Shown one piece after another: positions 39,653-48,810 of a DNA stretch of 64,000 bases (the stretch's first letter is position 1; each line of letters begins with the position of its first letter). The notes under the pieces were generated by a model, which was given only the letters and a program-made list of their open reading frames with translations, made no database searches and was not told the origin of the DNA. The stretch lies in the NCBI GenBank assembly GCA_015075635.1, contig JABTUA010000003.1, positions 1,488,001 through 1,552,000 on the forward strand. Direction: 5' to 3'. Source of the DNA: Polyangiaceae bacterium (GTDB lineage: Bacteria > Myxococcota_A > Polyangia > Polyangiales > Polyangiaceae). The position numbers were made by a program, and so were the translations under genes.

Positions 39653-42112
39653 TCAGTCCGGGAGCAACGTCCGGCTCTCGACGCTCGCGGCCTTTACCTC
39701 CTCCGCCCGGAAGCGGAGCGGGTGGAACGCCCCTTCCACCCAGTCCTCGGTCTTCCCTGCATTCGCGGCGGGCACGGCGAAGGTGGCTCGAGGAGTGCCG
39801 TCGTCGTCGAAGCCGTAGACCACGCGATACACTGCGCCCGCGGTGGAGCGACAGTGCTCGCCGATTCCGCCCTTGTCCCAGCACCGACTCTGCGCGACGT
39901 TGAGCGTGCTGTCGTCGCCATCGGTGGCGATCAGCGTCTCGCCGACGTCCGGCTTCTTGAACACGGCGCGGTGCAGGTCGCCCCAGGTGAAGCTCGCGTC
40001 GGTGCCCTTCTTCTTGGTGGTCTCGGCGAGGGCGTCGGAGAGCGCGGTCACCAGGATCAGGTCGCCCCGGCCCTGGAGGATGGGTTGGAGGTCGAGCGTG
40101 TGGACCAAGAGGGCCATCTTCTGGATGGTCACCGGCTGCGCCTCGTCGACGCCGTCGAAGAGGAACGCGAGGCTCGGCTCCAGCGTCGCTTTGCTGGCGA
40201 AGGCGAGCAGTACGCGAAACAGCGCGGCTTCACTGGAGCTCCGCGTCATGCGGCCGTCCCACGCGGAGAGCTCGGCCGCGGCGGCGGCGAGCTCGGGGCG
40301 GCCGACGAAGGGCGCGAGCAGCGGATCCTTGCCGATGGCCGCGACGGCTGCCGCGATGCGCGGCACCCAGTCCGCAGCCAGCGTGCTCGCGACGTCCATC
40401 TGCAGCTCGTGCATGCGCGCGCGACCGAGCGCGCCCTGCGCCGTCTCGTCGGCGAGCACATCCATCAGGCGCCGCGCGCGGAACCCCGGAGCGAAGAAGC
40501 TCCCGTAGTAGAACTCGTCGTTCAACGGATCGTTGTCCGCCGTGTGTCCCCATGGGTCGTTGTTGGCGGTCACGATGAACGAACGCGCGCCGTCGAGCCG
40601 AGGCAATCGCTCTGCCGGCAGGAACGCTCCGCCCCAGAGGTTCTCGGGAGCGGCGCCGTCCATGATGCGGTTCGCCTTCGGACGACCCTCCGCGGCGCCG
40701 CGATCCGGCACCAGTCCGTGGACCTGGAGGCGAATGTCGTCGCGGCTGGCCGAGAGCCAGTTCTGCATCCCGGTGCGACCGAGGCCGACGGCCGCCTCGA
40801 GCTCGTCGAGGTTCTTCGCTCGGTTCATGCCGAAGAACATCGCGAGCTCGTCGGTGCCCTCGAAGCCGGGCCATCCGAGCAGGAGATCGCGGCTCGAGAT
40901 CAGCGCCTTCGGCACCGGCAGGACCTCGGCGGGCAAGAGCACGCCGTGTCCGGGAACCTCCCGCACGTCGAAGGGCAGCTCCGACATGCTGCCGTCCGCG
41001 TTCCTCAGCCGGATCACCTCCGAGCGCGTCGCGAGCGTCACGCTCGCTCCGCCGAGCGAGACGCTCTCCCCGTCCACGTCCACCTCCCAGAGGTCGGTGG
41101 CGTCTGCGAAGCTGGTGGTCGCGCCCCAGGCCACGAAGGAGTTGTGACCGACGTGGACGCCGGGCAGGCCCAGGAACGAGAACCCGACCGCGTCGATGGT
41201 CCCTTGCTCCGCCGAGACGTGGCAGACGTGCATGCGGTTCGGATCGGTGAAGCCCGCATGCGAGTCGTTGGCCAGGTACGGGCGCCCGTTGTCCGTGTGC
41301 GCACCGGCGACGGCCCAGCTGTTGCTGCCCTCGCCCATTCCGTGGCGCAGGTAGAGCAGCGTCATCGCGTCGAACAGCTGCCGGGCCTGGGTCTCCGAAA
41401 CGACGCCCGCCAGGGGCGCGGGGGTAGCGCCCGGCAGGACCCACTTCGCCTGCTTCGGCGGCCCCATGATGAAAGCGTCCCCGTAGGTCTTGAAAACTGG
41501 CAGCGTCGCCGCGTTCTTCACCAGGCGTTCCACCAGCGTGTAGAGCAGGTCGAAGGAGAGCGTGCTCGAGAACCCGAGCTGGATCCGGATGCCGATCGCT
41601 AGGGCGTCGGCGGGTGTCCACGGCTCGAGCTCGAGCGCGTAGCTCGCGAGCTCGGCAGGCGCCGGCTGCTCCCCGGCTTCGACTTCGGCGATGCGGCGGT
41701 TGATACCTGCCACATAGGCCACGAGCAGGTTGTGGTCCGCCGGGTGCTTCTCGCGCATCAGCTTGCGCGACGCTTCGCCGAGTCGCGAGAAGCCGAAGGT
41801 GCGAGCTTGCCGGTCGCCCTGCAGCGCCGACTCGCCCAGCACCTCCGCCAACGTCCCGCGCGCGCTCCGGCGCGTGACCTCCAGCATGAAGAGCGCGTCG
41901 GTCGCCTGCTGGTAGCCCTGCGCGTAGATGGCATCGAGATCGGTCTGGGCGAGCAGATGGGGCACTCGTTGCTCGTCGAGGCGCACCTCGACGGGTGCCG
42001 CGAGGGCGTAGTCGTCGATGGGAGCCACTGTTCCCCCTGCTCGAAGCTCTTCGTCGTCTCCGCAGCCCGCACACGCGAGCGCGAGCAGCATCACCATACG
42101 TCGACCGGTCAT
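39653..42112 (-). CDS. Penicillin acylase family (Ntn-hydrolase) lipoprotein
   Basis: 819 residues. The signal MTGRRMVMLLALACAGC carries a lipobox, with Cys near residue 17. Penicillin acylase precursors self-cleave before a Ser that becomes the nucleophile; here the site is GEGSNSWAVAGAHT (Ser after GSN). The alpha part with LDAIYAQGYQQATDALFMLE and the beta part with FVAWGATTSFADATDLW match the family. Substrates range from beta-lactams to acyl-homoserine lactones and acylated peptides; this one is not assignable. It is periplasmic or surface exposed. It is downstream of and overlaps tetR by 4 bases (ATGA), so it is under that regulator. Confidence 0.88.
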   Translation of the reverse strand: MTGRRMVMLLALACAGCGDDEELRAGGTVAPIDDYALAAPVEVRLDEQRVPHLLAQTDLDAIYAQGYQQATDALFMLEVTRRSARGTLAEVLGESALQGDRQARTFGFSRLGEASRKLMREKHPADHNLLVAYVAGINRRIAEVEAGEQPAPAELASYALELEPWTPADALAIGIRIQLGFSSTLSFDLLYTLVERLVKNAATLPVFKTYGDAFIMGPPKQAKWVLPGATPAPLAGVVSETQARQLFDAMTLLYLRHGMGEGSNSWAVAGAHTDNGRPYLANDSHAGFTDPNRMHVCHVSAEQGTIDAVGFSFLGLPGVHVGHNSFVAWGATTSFADATDLWEVDVDGESVSLGGASVTLATRSEVIRLRNADGSMSELPFDVREVPGHGVLLPAEVLPVPKALISSRDLLLGWPGFEGTDELAMFFGMNRAKNLDELEAAVGLGRTGMQNWLSASRDDIRLQVHGLVPDRGAAEGRPKANRIMDGAAPENLWGGAFLPAERLPRLDGARSFIVTANNDPWGHTADNDPLNDEFYYGSFFAPGFRARRLMDVLADETAQGALGRARMHELQMDVASTLAADWVPRIAAAVAAIGKDPLLAPFVGRPELAAAAAELSAWDGRMTRSSSEAALFRVLLAFASKATLEPSLAFLFDGVDEAQPVTIQKMALLVHTLDLQPILQGRGDLILVTALSDALAETTKKKGTDASFTWGDLHRAVFKKPDVGETLIATDGDDSTLNVAQSRCWDKGGIGEHCRSTAGAVYRVVYGFDDDGTPRATFAVPAANAGKTEDWVEGAFHPLRFRAEEVKAASVESRTLLPD

Positions 42113-42738
42113 CGCCCACTCCTTCCTCGTCGCCGCCCCGCCCGCGCCGGACCAGCCTCGAGCAGCGCGAAGGCGCGCTCGCCGAGGCCCACCAGCTCGA
42201 CCCGCCCGTTGGCCTCGAACCAGGCGCCGAGGGCGGCGCGGATCACGCCGAGGACCGCGCCGGCAAGGATGCGTGCGTCGAGCTTCGGCAAGTCCTTGGC
42301 CAGGACCTGCTCGATGGCAGCGAGCCAGCCGCGATCGAGGTCCAGCTCGTAGGCCGTGAGCGCCGGCGAGCGCCGAACGATGCGCTGCTGCCGGAGCAAC
42401 GCCGACGCCTCGCGGTCGTAGCCCTTGGCCACCTCGAGACAGGCCCGCCGCACCGCCCTGAACGCGCTGCCGTCCTCCGGAAGAGGCCTCGCCAGCTCGC
42501 GGAAGCGCGCCAGGCGCTCCGCGTAGCCTTCGAAGACGACGGCCTCTTTGGTGGCGAAGTAGCGGAAGAAGGTGCGGCGCGATATCCCCGCTTCGGCTGC
42601 GATGGCATCCACCGTCGTGGCTTCGAAGCCGTGCCGTTCGAAGCGCGCGAGCGCCACCGTGTTGAGCTCACCCCGGAGCTCGCGCTTCTTGCGCTCGCGT
42701 AGGGACAGCGCGGCGGGCTCCGTCCGTAGTCGGGGCAT
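42109..42738 (-). CDS. TetR-family repressor of the acylase operon
   Basis: 209 residues from the ATG at 42738. N-terminal HTH at about 20-65: ARFERHGFEATTVDAIAAEAGISRRTFFRYFATKE in its usual helix pattern. The C-terminal ligand-binding bundle (70-209) resembles the TetR_C family with ALLRQQRIVRRSPALTAYE. It overlaps the acylase gene by 4 bases and is therefore a self-regulated operon with it. The open frame extends to 42924, but the operator at 42758-42792 lies inside that stretch, which supports this later start. The effector may be the substrate or product of the acylase (inference). Confidence 0.88.
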   Translation of the reverse strand: MPRLRTEPAALSLRERKKRELRGELNTVALARFERHGFEATTVDAIAAEAGISRRTFFRYFATKEAVVFEGYAERLARFRELARPLPEDGSAFRAVRRACLEVAKGYDREASALLRQQRIVRRSPALTAYELDLDRGWLAAIEQVLAKDLPKLDARILAGAVLGVIRAALGAWFEANGRVELVGLGERAFALLEAGPARAGRRRGRSGR

Positions 42739-42757
42739 GCGGCGAAGATGAGTCCAT

Positions 42758-42792
42758 TTGGCACCGAGTGTCAATATGGCACTTAATGCCAA
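42758..42792. promoter_or_regulatory. Nested palindromic operator for the TetR repressor
   Basis: The inner inverted repeat is AGTGTCA-ATA-TGGCACT (42767-42783), one mismatch from perfect. An outer repeat TTGGCA (42758-42763) and TGCCAA (42787-42792) brackets it. The element lies 20 bases upstream of tetR and 15 bases upstream of a divergent small ORF, the usual position for TetR autorepression. Confidence 0.75.
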
Positions 42793-42807
42793 TCCTGGAG
42801 TGGGCGG

Positions 42808-43038
42808 GTGCTGACTCGGCTGCTTCGCGGCGCGAACGTCGCGGTCGAGCGCCAGCTGGTCGTCGGGGACTCGTGCTTCGCGGTACCCTCGGCGAGCGTC
42901 ATCGAAGTCGATGAGGCGTGGCACGTCGCCCGAGGCGGGGCCGATGCGCCAGCCGTCGCGCTGGCGATCGTGCGGGAGGCGCTCGGGCGAGCGCGCCTCA
43001 ATCCAGCTTCGCGCCCGCCTTGGCCAGGAGCTCCTTGA
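42808..43038 (+). CDS. Possible small hypothetical protein divergent from tetR
   Basis: A GTG at 42808 has a Shine-Dalgarno sequence CTGGAG (42795-42800) at a good distance and opens a 76-residue frame: MLTRLLRGANVAVERQLVVG..., then EVDEAWHVARGG, ending Pro-rich. The last 41 bases overlap the convergent PilT gene end. It sits exactly where a second TetR-controlled gene would be. No family recognised; the high GC content makes random ORFs of this size common. Confidence 0.35.
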   Translation: MLTRLLRGANVAVERQLVVGDSCFAVPSASVIEVDEAWHVARGGADAPAVALAIVREALGRARLNPASRPPWPGAP

Positions 43039-44488
43039 ACGACTGCTTGTCGTTCGACTTCATGTAGGCCTCCTTCGGCTCCACGAGCCCGTTCTTCACG
43101 TGCTGGAGCAGGTGGTCGTTCATGGTCTGCATGCCCAGGGCGCGGCCGGTCTGGAGCAGGCTGGCGATCTGGTAGGTCTTGCCCTCGCGGATCAGGTTCG
43201 ACACCGCGGGCGTGGTGATCAGGATCTCGTAGGCGGCGACGCGGCCGCCGCCCTTCTTCTTGCACAGGACCTGCGCGATGACGCCGCGCAGCGACTCGCT
43301 CAGCATGGTGCGGATCTGAGCCTGCTGCTCCGGCGGGAACTGGTCGATGATGCGGTCGATGGTGCTGGTGGCGCTGGTGGTGTGCAGCGTGCCGAAGACC
43401 AGGTGGCCCGTCTCCGCAGTCTCGACCGCGATGGAGATCGTCTCCAGGTCGCGCATCTCGCCCACCAGCACGATGTCCGGGTCCTCGCGCAGCGCCGCGC
43501 GCAAGGCGGCCTTGAAGGTCTTGGTGTGCACCCCGACCTCGCGCTGGTTCACCAGACAGCGTTTGTTCGGGTGCACGAACTCGATGGGATCTTCGATGGT
43601 GATGATGTGGTCGGCGCGGTTCTGGTTGATGTAGTCCACCAGCGTGGCGAGCGTGGTGCTCTTGCCGCTGCCGGTGGGGCCGGTGACCAGCACCAGGCCC
43701 TTGGTCAGCCAGCACAGGTCGAGGACCTTGGGCGGCAGGCCGAGCTTCTCGACCGGGACGATGTCGAAGGGGATCTGGCGGAAGACGGCGCCGGGGCCGT
43801 TCTGGTCCATGAAGTAGTTGGCGCGGAAGCGCGCCACCCCCTGGATGGCGTGCGCGAAGTCGGAGTCCCAGTCCTGCTCGAACTCGGGCCGGTTGCGCGC
43901 GGGCAGGATCTCGTAGAGCAGCGCGCGGAGCTCCTCGGCGCCGAGCTTGCCGTGGCGCTCGAGCGTGGTCATGGCGCCGCTCAGCCGCACCATGGGCTCG
44001 ACGCCGGTGGTCAGGTGCAGGTCGCTGGCCCCGAGCCGCACCATCTCGCGAAGCAGCAGGTTGATGCGCGGCTCGCCGGGGGTCGCCTGGACCTGGGGCG
44101 GGGCGATGGACGCGCGGATCTGCGGCACGCGCGGCATGGGCGGCTCGAGCAGAGGCGGGCGGGGGGCGGCGGCGAGCGCGGCCTCGTCGCCGCGCTTGGG
44201 GATCAGGCGGATGCGCCACTTGTCCGCGCGCTCCGTCTCGATCTCCACGTCCACCTGCACGCCCTCCGAGTCGTGGGTGAAGCGGACCTTGCCTTGCTGC
44301 TTGAGCGCCTGCACCTGGTCGGTGCTCATGCACTCCTGGAGCATCGCGAGCAGCTGCTTGTGATCGACCCGGTTCGTGGTCAGGCGCTCGCCGGTCTCGA
44401 ACAGGAAACGCGCGACCTGGTCGCTCTGGAGCTCCAGCGCCTGAGCGCCGTGGCGCAGGAGGTGGCGGACGTAGACGTCGATCTGCAT
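42998..44488 (-). CDS. PilT/PilU-type twitching-motility ATPase with N-terminal extension
   Basis: 496 residues. Residues 1-135 are an extra domain (MQIDVYVRHLLRHGAQALEL ... KQQGKVRFTHDSEGVQVDVEIE), a PilZ/FimV-like or T2SSE-N-type module I cannot name. The PilT ATPase follows from about 140: RLGASDLHLTTG, Walker A GPTGSGKSTT, Asp box ITIEDPIEF, Walker B ILVGEMRD, His box FGTLHTTSATSTIDRII. PilT ATPases drive type IV pilus retraction; myxobacteria have several paralogues. The ATG at 44488 is one base after the GH31 stop, so translation is coupled to a glycosidase, an unusual partner. The active-site residues are complete. Confidence 0.88.
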   Translation of the reverse strand: MQIDVYVRHLLRHGAQALELQSDQVARFLFETGERLTTNRVDHKQLLAMLQECMSTDQVQALKQQGKVRFTHDSEGVQVDVEIETERADKWRIRLIPKRGDEAALAAAPRPPLLEPPMPRVPQIRASIAPPQVQATPGEPRINLLLREMVRLGASDLHLTTGVEPMVRLSGAMTTLERHGKLGAEELRALLYEILPARNRPEFEQDWDSDFAHAIQGVARFRANYFMDQNGPGAVFRQIPFDIVPVEKLGLPPKVLDLCWLTKGLVLVTGPTGSGKSTTLATLVDYINQNRADHIITIEDPIEFVHPNKRCLVNQREVGVHTKTFKAALRAALREDPDIVLVGEMRDLETISIAVETAETGHLVFGTLHTTSATSTIDRIIDQFPPEQQAQIRTMLSESLRGVIAQVLCKKKGGGRVAAYEILITTPAVSNLIREGKTYQIASLLQTGRALGMQTMNDHLLQHVKNGLVEPKEAYMKSNDKQSFKELLAKAGAKLD

Positions 44489-44489
44489 G

Positions 44490-46991
44490 TCAGCGGGTGA
44501 CTATCGCGGTCTTCGTCCCGGCCGGCAACTTGATCCAGAGCGTCCCGCCCTCGAACGCCCAGCCGCTCGGCGCGGCGTCGAGCGCGGCGGCGCTGCCCGC
44601 GTCGGCGAGCGGCGAGCCGCCTTCGGTCACGCTCTTTGGCGCGTCACCTAGGCCGAGGATCTCGAACACCACGCCGTATTTCAGCTCGCTGCCGTCCTGC
44701 TTCGAGAGCTCGAAGCTCGCGCCCAGGTCCTTCTGCGCGAGCTCCGCGCCGTCGAAGAGCTTGAACGTGCTCGCCGGCCCAGGGGCGACGCGCGCCCAGA
44801 GCACGCCGGGGGTGGTGGCGTAGGAGTCCACCGAGGGATCGGTGGTGGGGCTCATCGTGTCGATGGTCGGGCGCAGCATCGGCACGATGCCGCCCACCCG
44901 GAGGAACAGCGGCAACGTGTCGAGGGGCGCGCTCACGCTGACGGTCTTGCCGCCGGTGTGGAGCTTCCCCGTCCACCAGTCGAGCCAGTCGCCCTCCGGG
45001 AGCAGCACGTCGCGCGAGGTCTTCCCGCGCTCGACCACCGGTGCGGCCAGGAGGTGGTCGCCGAGCAGGAAGGTGTCGTCCGGGTGCTCTCCGAGCTCCG
45101 GATGGGCGAGTCCGAGCGCGCGCTGAATGGGGCGACCGTCCGTCTTCAGGCGCTTGGCGTAGGTCCAGATGTAGGGGAAGAGCCGGAGGTGGAGCCGAGT
45201 GTACGTCCGGTACCAACTCAGCATCTCCTGGTCGAAGCCGTTCTCGGCGGTCGGCTCCCAGGCCACGTCGTTCGTGCTGGTGCCGATCTGCATCACCGGC
45301 GAGAGCGCGGTGATCTGGAACCAGCGCGTGAACAGCTCCTTGTCCGGTGGCGAGTGCCGGTAGCCGCCGGTGTCGGAGCCGAAGAAGGGGAAGCCCGAGG
45401 GCCCGAGGGAGAGGCCGGCGATCAGGGCAGCCGGCAGGCCGCCGACGGCGGAGTAGGTCTCGCCCTTCTCGGTGACCTTCTCGCCGTGCCGGGCGAAGCT
45501 CGCGTCCAGGTCGCCCGGCCAGATCACCGAGACGTTGACCTGATCGCCGTAGGTGCCGCGGCGGCAGAGCAGGAAGTTGCCCTCGTCCTCCAGGAGCTCG
45601 GCGTAGACGGAGTGATAGAAGAGCGTGTAGCGCGCGTGCATGGTGCGCTCGTCGCTGCCGTCGGCGAACTTCCAGACGTTTCGCGCCCCGAGCAGGCCCG
45701 GCACCACGTCCTCGCCGTAGTCGAGCTTGAAGCCCTCGATGCCCATGTCCACGTACTTCTGGATCAGGGCCTGCCACCAGGCGTAGGCGTCGGGGTTCGT
45801 CAGGTCGATGAGCGGCCCCCACTTGTTGAGCATCAGCCCGCGCTCCTTCGGGTAATAGCCCTTGGCCGTGGCCTCGTCGCGCAGGCTCTCGGTGCTCGGA
45901 TCCTTCTCGTCCAGGTAGGGGGTGTGCCAGAGCGACATGCGGAAGCCCAGGGCGTGGGCCTTGTCGATCATCGCCTTCGGATCGGGGAATTTCTTCGGGT
46001 CGAAGTCGAAGGTGTTGACCCCGGTGGCGTAAGGGCGGTCGATCCAGACGGCGCTGGTCGCGAGATCCAGGCTGCGCATGGCGTCGAGATCCGCCTCGAC
46101 CTGCGCCTGGTCGTCGTTCTCGTCGCGCCAGACCAGAGGGCCCAGGCCCCAGCGCCCCGGCAGCCGCGGGTAGCCCGTGACGTCGTAATAGTGGCGGGTC
46201 ACGTCGAGCGGGTGCGCCGCCGCGAACAGGTGGAAGTCGAGCCCTTGCTCGCTGGCGAGCCCCGTGCCGAAGGTCGCGGCGATGCGCTCCGGATCGGCCT
46301 TCGCCACGTCGAACGCCGCAGGGTAGGGGTTCTCGACGAAGAAGCCGAAGCCCCGCGTGCCGGTCACGAACGGAATGGGGACGTGCGCCTCGTTGTTGCT
46401 GCTCTCGATGGCGCTCGAGACCTCGAGCTGCATCGCGCGCAGCTTGCCCCGGTGGTTGACGCTGTCGAAGTACTCGCCGAGCCCGTAGAACGCCTCGTCG
46501 GCGCCGACCTTGGGCGCGAGGCCCAGGTACGCGAGCCGGGTGGCGTCGGCCGGCGTGAGCTTGCCAGTGAGGCGATCGTCCGCCGCGACGCCGAGCTCGA
46601 CGGTCGAGACGAAGCCGCCGTCGTGGCTCACGCGGAGCGTGACGGCGGTGTCCGTGCTCTTCACGATCGAGAAGCTCTTGCCGGCGTTCCAGGCCAGGCC
46701 CTCCGGCTCCTTCGCGATGGGCTCGCCGGCGAGCAGCGGCGCCGGGTCGTAGTTCGCCTCGTCGGTCACCTCCGCCACGCTGCCGAGCACGAAGGCGTCC
46801 GCGGGCAGCGTCAGGACCAGGCTGTCGCCGCGCCGGAGCTCGAGGACACCCTGCTTCGCGTCCGCGACCAGGCTAGTCTCACCCGCGATCAGCGTCGCGC
46901 TCTCGGGACCAGGGCTGCCGCTGCCCTCTTCTCCGTCCGAGCAGCCGAGGAACGCCAGAGGGACGAGGGGGTAGAGGAGCCGGGCGCGCAT
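44490..46991 (-). CDS. GH31 glycoside hydrolase lipoprotein (alpha-glucosidase/alpha-xylosidase type)
   Basis: 833 residues. N-terminal lipoprotein signal MRARLLYPLVPLAFLGC followed by an Asp/Glu-rich linker. The N-terminal beta-sandwich (about 40-240) precedes a TIM barrel with the catalytic nucleophile Asp in GFKLDYGED and the acid/base Asp in FFGSDTGGYRHSP, and the substrate-region WPGDLDASFARHGE. Two beta domains close the protein. GH31 enzymes remove alpha-linked glucose or xylose; YicI-like residues favour alpha-xylosidase, but this needs a test. Exported and lipid-anchored, so it acts on external or periplasmic oligosaccharides. It precedes the PilT gene at a 1-base gap and follows the amidohydrolase by 21 bases. 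Confidence 0.9.
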   Translation of the reverse strand: MRARLLYPLVPLAFLGCSDGEEGSGSPGPESATLIAGETSLVADAKQGVLELRRGDSLVLTLPADAFVLGSVAEVTDEANYDPAPLLAGEPIAKEPEGLAWNAGKSFSIVKSTDTAVTLRVSHDGGFVSTVELGVAADDRLTGKLTPADATRLAYLGLAPKVGADEAFYGLGEYFDSVNHRGKLRAMQLEVSSAIESSNNEAHVPIPFVTGTRGFGFFVENPYPAAFDVAKADPERIAATFGTGLASEQGLDFHLFAAAHPLDVTRHYYDVTGYPRLPGRWGLGPLVWRDENDDQAQVEADLDAMRSLDLATSAVWIDRPYATGVNTFDFDPKKFPDPKAMIDKAHALGFRMSLWHTPYLDEKDPSTESLRDEATAKGYYPKERGLMLNKWGPLIDLTNPDAYAWWQALIQKYVDMGIEGFKLDYGEDVVPGLLGARNVWKFADGSDERTMHARYTLFYHSVYAELLEDEGNFLLCRRGTYGDQVNVSVIWPGDLDASFARHGEKVTEKGETYSAVGGLPAALIAGLSLGPSGFPFFGSDTGGYRHSPPDKELFTRWFQITALSPVMQIGTSTNDVAWEPTAENGFDQEMLSWYRTYTRLHLRLFPYIWTYAKRLKTDGRPIQRALGLAHPELGEHPDDTFLLGDHLLAAPVVERGKTSRDVLLPEGDWLDWWTGKLHTGGKTVSVSAPLDTLPLFLRVGGIVPMLRPTIDTMSPTTDPSVDSYATTPGVLWARVAPGPASTFKLFDGAELAQKDLGASFELSKQDGSELKYGVVFEILGLGDAPKSVTEGGSPLADAGSAAALDAAPSGWAFEGGTLWIKLPAGTKTAIVTR

Positions 46992-47012
46992 CGAGAGCGA
47001 GCTTATCCGAAC

Positions 47013-47921
47013 TCAGGCGATGCGGTGGAACGCGCGGGCGTTTCCGCCCAGGATCGCGGCGAGCTGGGCGTCACCCAGCCCGCGCGCCGCGATGCGCCGG
47101 AGCTCGCGGTCCCAGGCGAAGGGCAGGCTGGGGAAGTCGGTGCCGTAGAGCACGCGATCCGGCCGGCGCTCGACCAGCTCCCAGGGATCCGCGACCGGGA
47201 AGTAGCCAGCCAGCGACATGGTGGTGTCCAGCCAGAGGTTGTCGTGCTCTTCGAGCAAGCGCGCGTGGGCCTCGAACTCGTCGGCGCCCAGGTGCGGCAC
47301 GCACACGCGCAGCTTCGGGTAGGAGCGGAGCAGCGCGCGGGTGTGATCGGCCGAGCAGAGCCGGTGCGGGTCACAGCGGTAGGCGGGGCTCTTGGGCTCG
47401 CGGCCGGCATGGATCACTAGGGGCAGGTCCCGCGCCTCGAGCGCTCGATAGACCTCCTCGAGCTCCGGCGCGTCCGCGGAGAAGCACTGCACGTGGCAGT
47501 GGAGCTTCACCCCCCGGAGCCCCAGCGCGAACGCCTCTTCGACGATCTCCCGGGCGCCGGGCTCGCCCGGGAACACCGTCGCGAGGCCGGTGAGCCGCGG
47601 CTCGCCGGCGCACAGCTCCGCCATGAAGGCGTTCATCGCCCGCGCGATGCCGGGTTTGTGCGCGTAATGCAGCGCGACCAGGTGCTCCACGCCGCGCGAG
47701 AGCTGGAAATCGATCACCTGTCGGGCGTGCAACCGATAGCGCACCGGCCAAGCGTGCGCTTCGAACCAGCGCCAGATGGCCTCGAACATGCGGTCCGGAA
47801 ACAGGTGCACGTGGGCGTCGATCACCGGCGGCAGCGACGCCGGCACGCGCGCGCCTTCGGCGTCACCGAGCGCCGGCAGCGTTTCGGAGAGGAAGCCTCC
47901 GTGCTGGCAAGGCGCGAGCAT
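47013..47921 (-). CDS. TIM-barrel amidohydrolase (Amidohydro_2 / ACMSD-like)
   Basis: 302 residues. Metal ligands HxH in IDAHVHLF (about 34-38), His in LHCHVQ and IHAGRE, and the C-terminal Asp in YGTDFPS. The layout is that of the amidohydrolase-2 group with decarboxylases and lactonases. It probably needs one zinc or similar metal. The N-terminal 30 residues are a Pro/Ala-rich addition. It precedes the GH31 gene with a 21-base gap and follows the alpha/beta hydrolase by 72 bases. Substrate unknown. Confidence 0.82.
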   Translation of the reverse strand: MLAPCQHGGFLSETLPALGDAEGARVPASLPPVIDAHVHLFPDRMFEAIWRWFEAHAWPVRYRLHARQVIDFQLSRGVEHLVALHYAHKPGIARAMNAFMAELCAGEPRLTGLATVFPGEPGAREIVEEAFALGLRGVKLHCHVQCFSADAPELEEVYRALEARDLPLVIHAGREPKSPAYRCDPHRLCSADHTRALLRSYPKLRVCVPHLGADEFEAHARLLEEHDNLWLDTTMSLAGYFPVADPWELVERRPDRVLYGTDFPSLPFAWDRELRRIAARGLGDAQLAAILGGNARAFHRIA

Positions 47922-47993
47922 GGCTCAGGCTCGACCTTCGCAGTCTCGGCACGAGCAGATGCAGCGAACGCGGGGCATGAGGTGAAACCCGAG

Positions 47994-48779
47994 TCAGATC
48001 GCGCCGAGGAACGCCGTGAGCGCCCGGGTGAAGGCCTCCGGGCTCTCGATGCAGGAGATGTGGCCGGCGCCCGGGATGGTCACGAGCCTCGCGTTCGGCA
48101 CGCCAGCGGCGAGCTTGTCGGCCTCGGCGGTTGGGGTCAGCGTGTCCTCCTCGCCTACCAGCACCAGCGTGGGGCAACTGATGCTGGCGAGGGTGGGGAA
48201 CGAGTCCGGCCGGCGCGCCATGCCCCGCTGCGCGGCGGCGACACCCTCCACCGTGCCCTCCCCGATCAGCGAGCGCAGCTCTGCCACCGCTGCGGGATCG
48301 GGCACGGGCTTGAGCAGCTTCGGCACGAGCTGGTCCGCTACCCAAGAGAGGCCCCGCTCCAGGGCGTCTCTCGCGAACTGCTCGCGACCTGTCTTGCCTT
48401 CCTCCGTGTCTGCACCCGCCCTCGTATCGGCCAGCACGAGACCGCGGAACAGCGCCGGCGCTTGCCGGTAGAGCTCGAGGGCCAGGTACCCACCCATGGA
48501 CAAACCGACCACCGCCGCGCGTTCCACGCCCAGGTGTGCGAGCAGCGCGAGCATGTCCCGAGCGAGCAGGTCCATGCTGGACGCGTCGGTCACGCCGCGA
48601 CTCTTGCCGAGCCCGCGGTAGTCCGGCGCGATCACCCGCTGGTCCTTGGCGAGCTCCGGGAGCTGCCGCGACCACATGCCGGAGTGCAGCGGAAATGCGT
48701 GCAGGAGCAGCACGACGCGCTCGCCGCGCCCCGTGTCCAGGTAGTGCAGATCTGCGCCGTTCAGGCTCACGCTGGGCAT
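47994..48779 (-). CDS. Alpha/beta-hydrolase (PcaD/3-oxoadipate enol-lactonase-like)
   Basis: 261 residues from the ATG at 48779. The nucleophile elbow is GLSMGGYLALE (Ser near 98), an oxyanion motif HAFPLHSGMW, and the catalytic His is in GAGHISCIESP; the acid Asp is probably in VGEEDTLTP. The sequence is typical for soluble esterases/lactonases. The ORF extends to 48911 but that part is antisense-like and Cys/Ser-rich. It is on the same strand as the amidohydrolase, and both may serve one small-molecule route (inference). Confidence 0.85.
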   Translation of the reverse strand: MPSVSLNGADLHYLDTGRGERVVLLLHAFPLHSGMWSRQLPELAKDQRVIAPDYRGLGKSRGVTDASSMDLLARDMLALLAHLGVERAAVVGLSMGGYLALELYRQAPALFRGLVLADTRAGADTEEGKTGREQFARDALERGLSWVADQLVPKLLKPVPDPAAVAELRSLIGEGTVEGVAAAQRGMARRPDSFPTLASISCPTLVLVGEEDTLTPTAEADKLAAGVPNARLVTIPGAGHISCIESPEAFTRALTAFLGAI

Positions 48780-48810
48780 GGCCGGAGGCTTCAACGTCGC
48801 CCCGCCGGGG

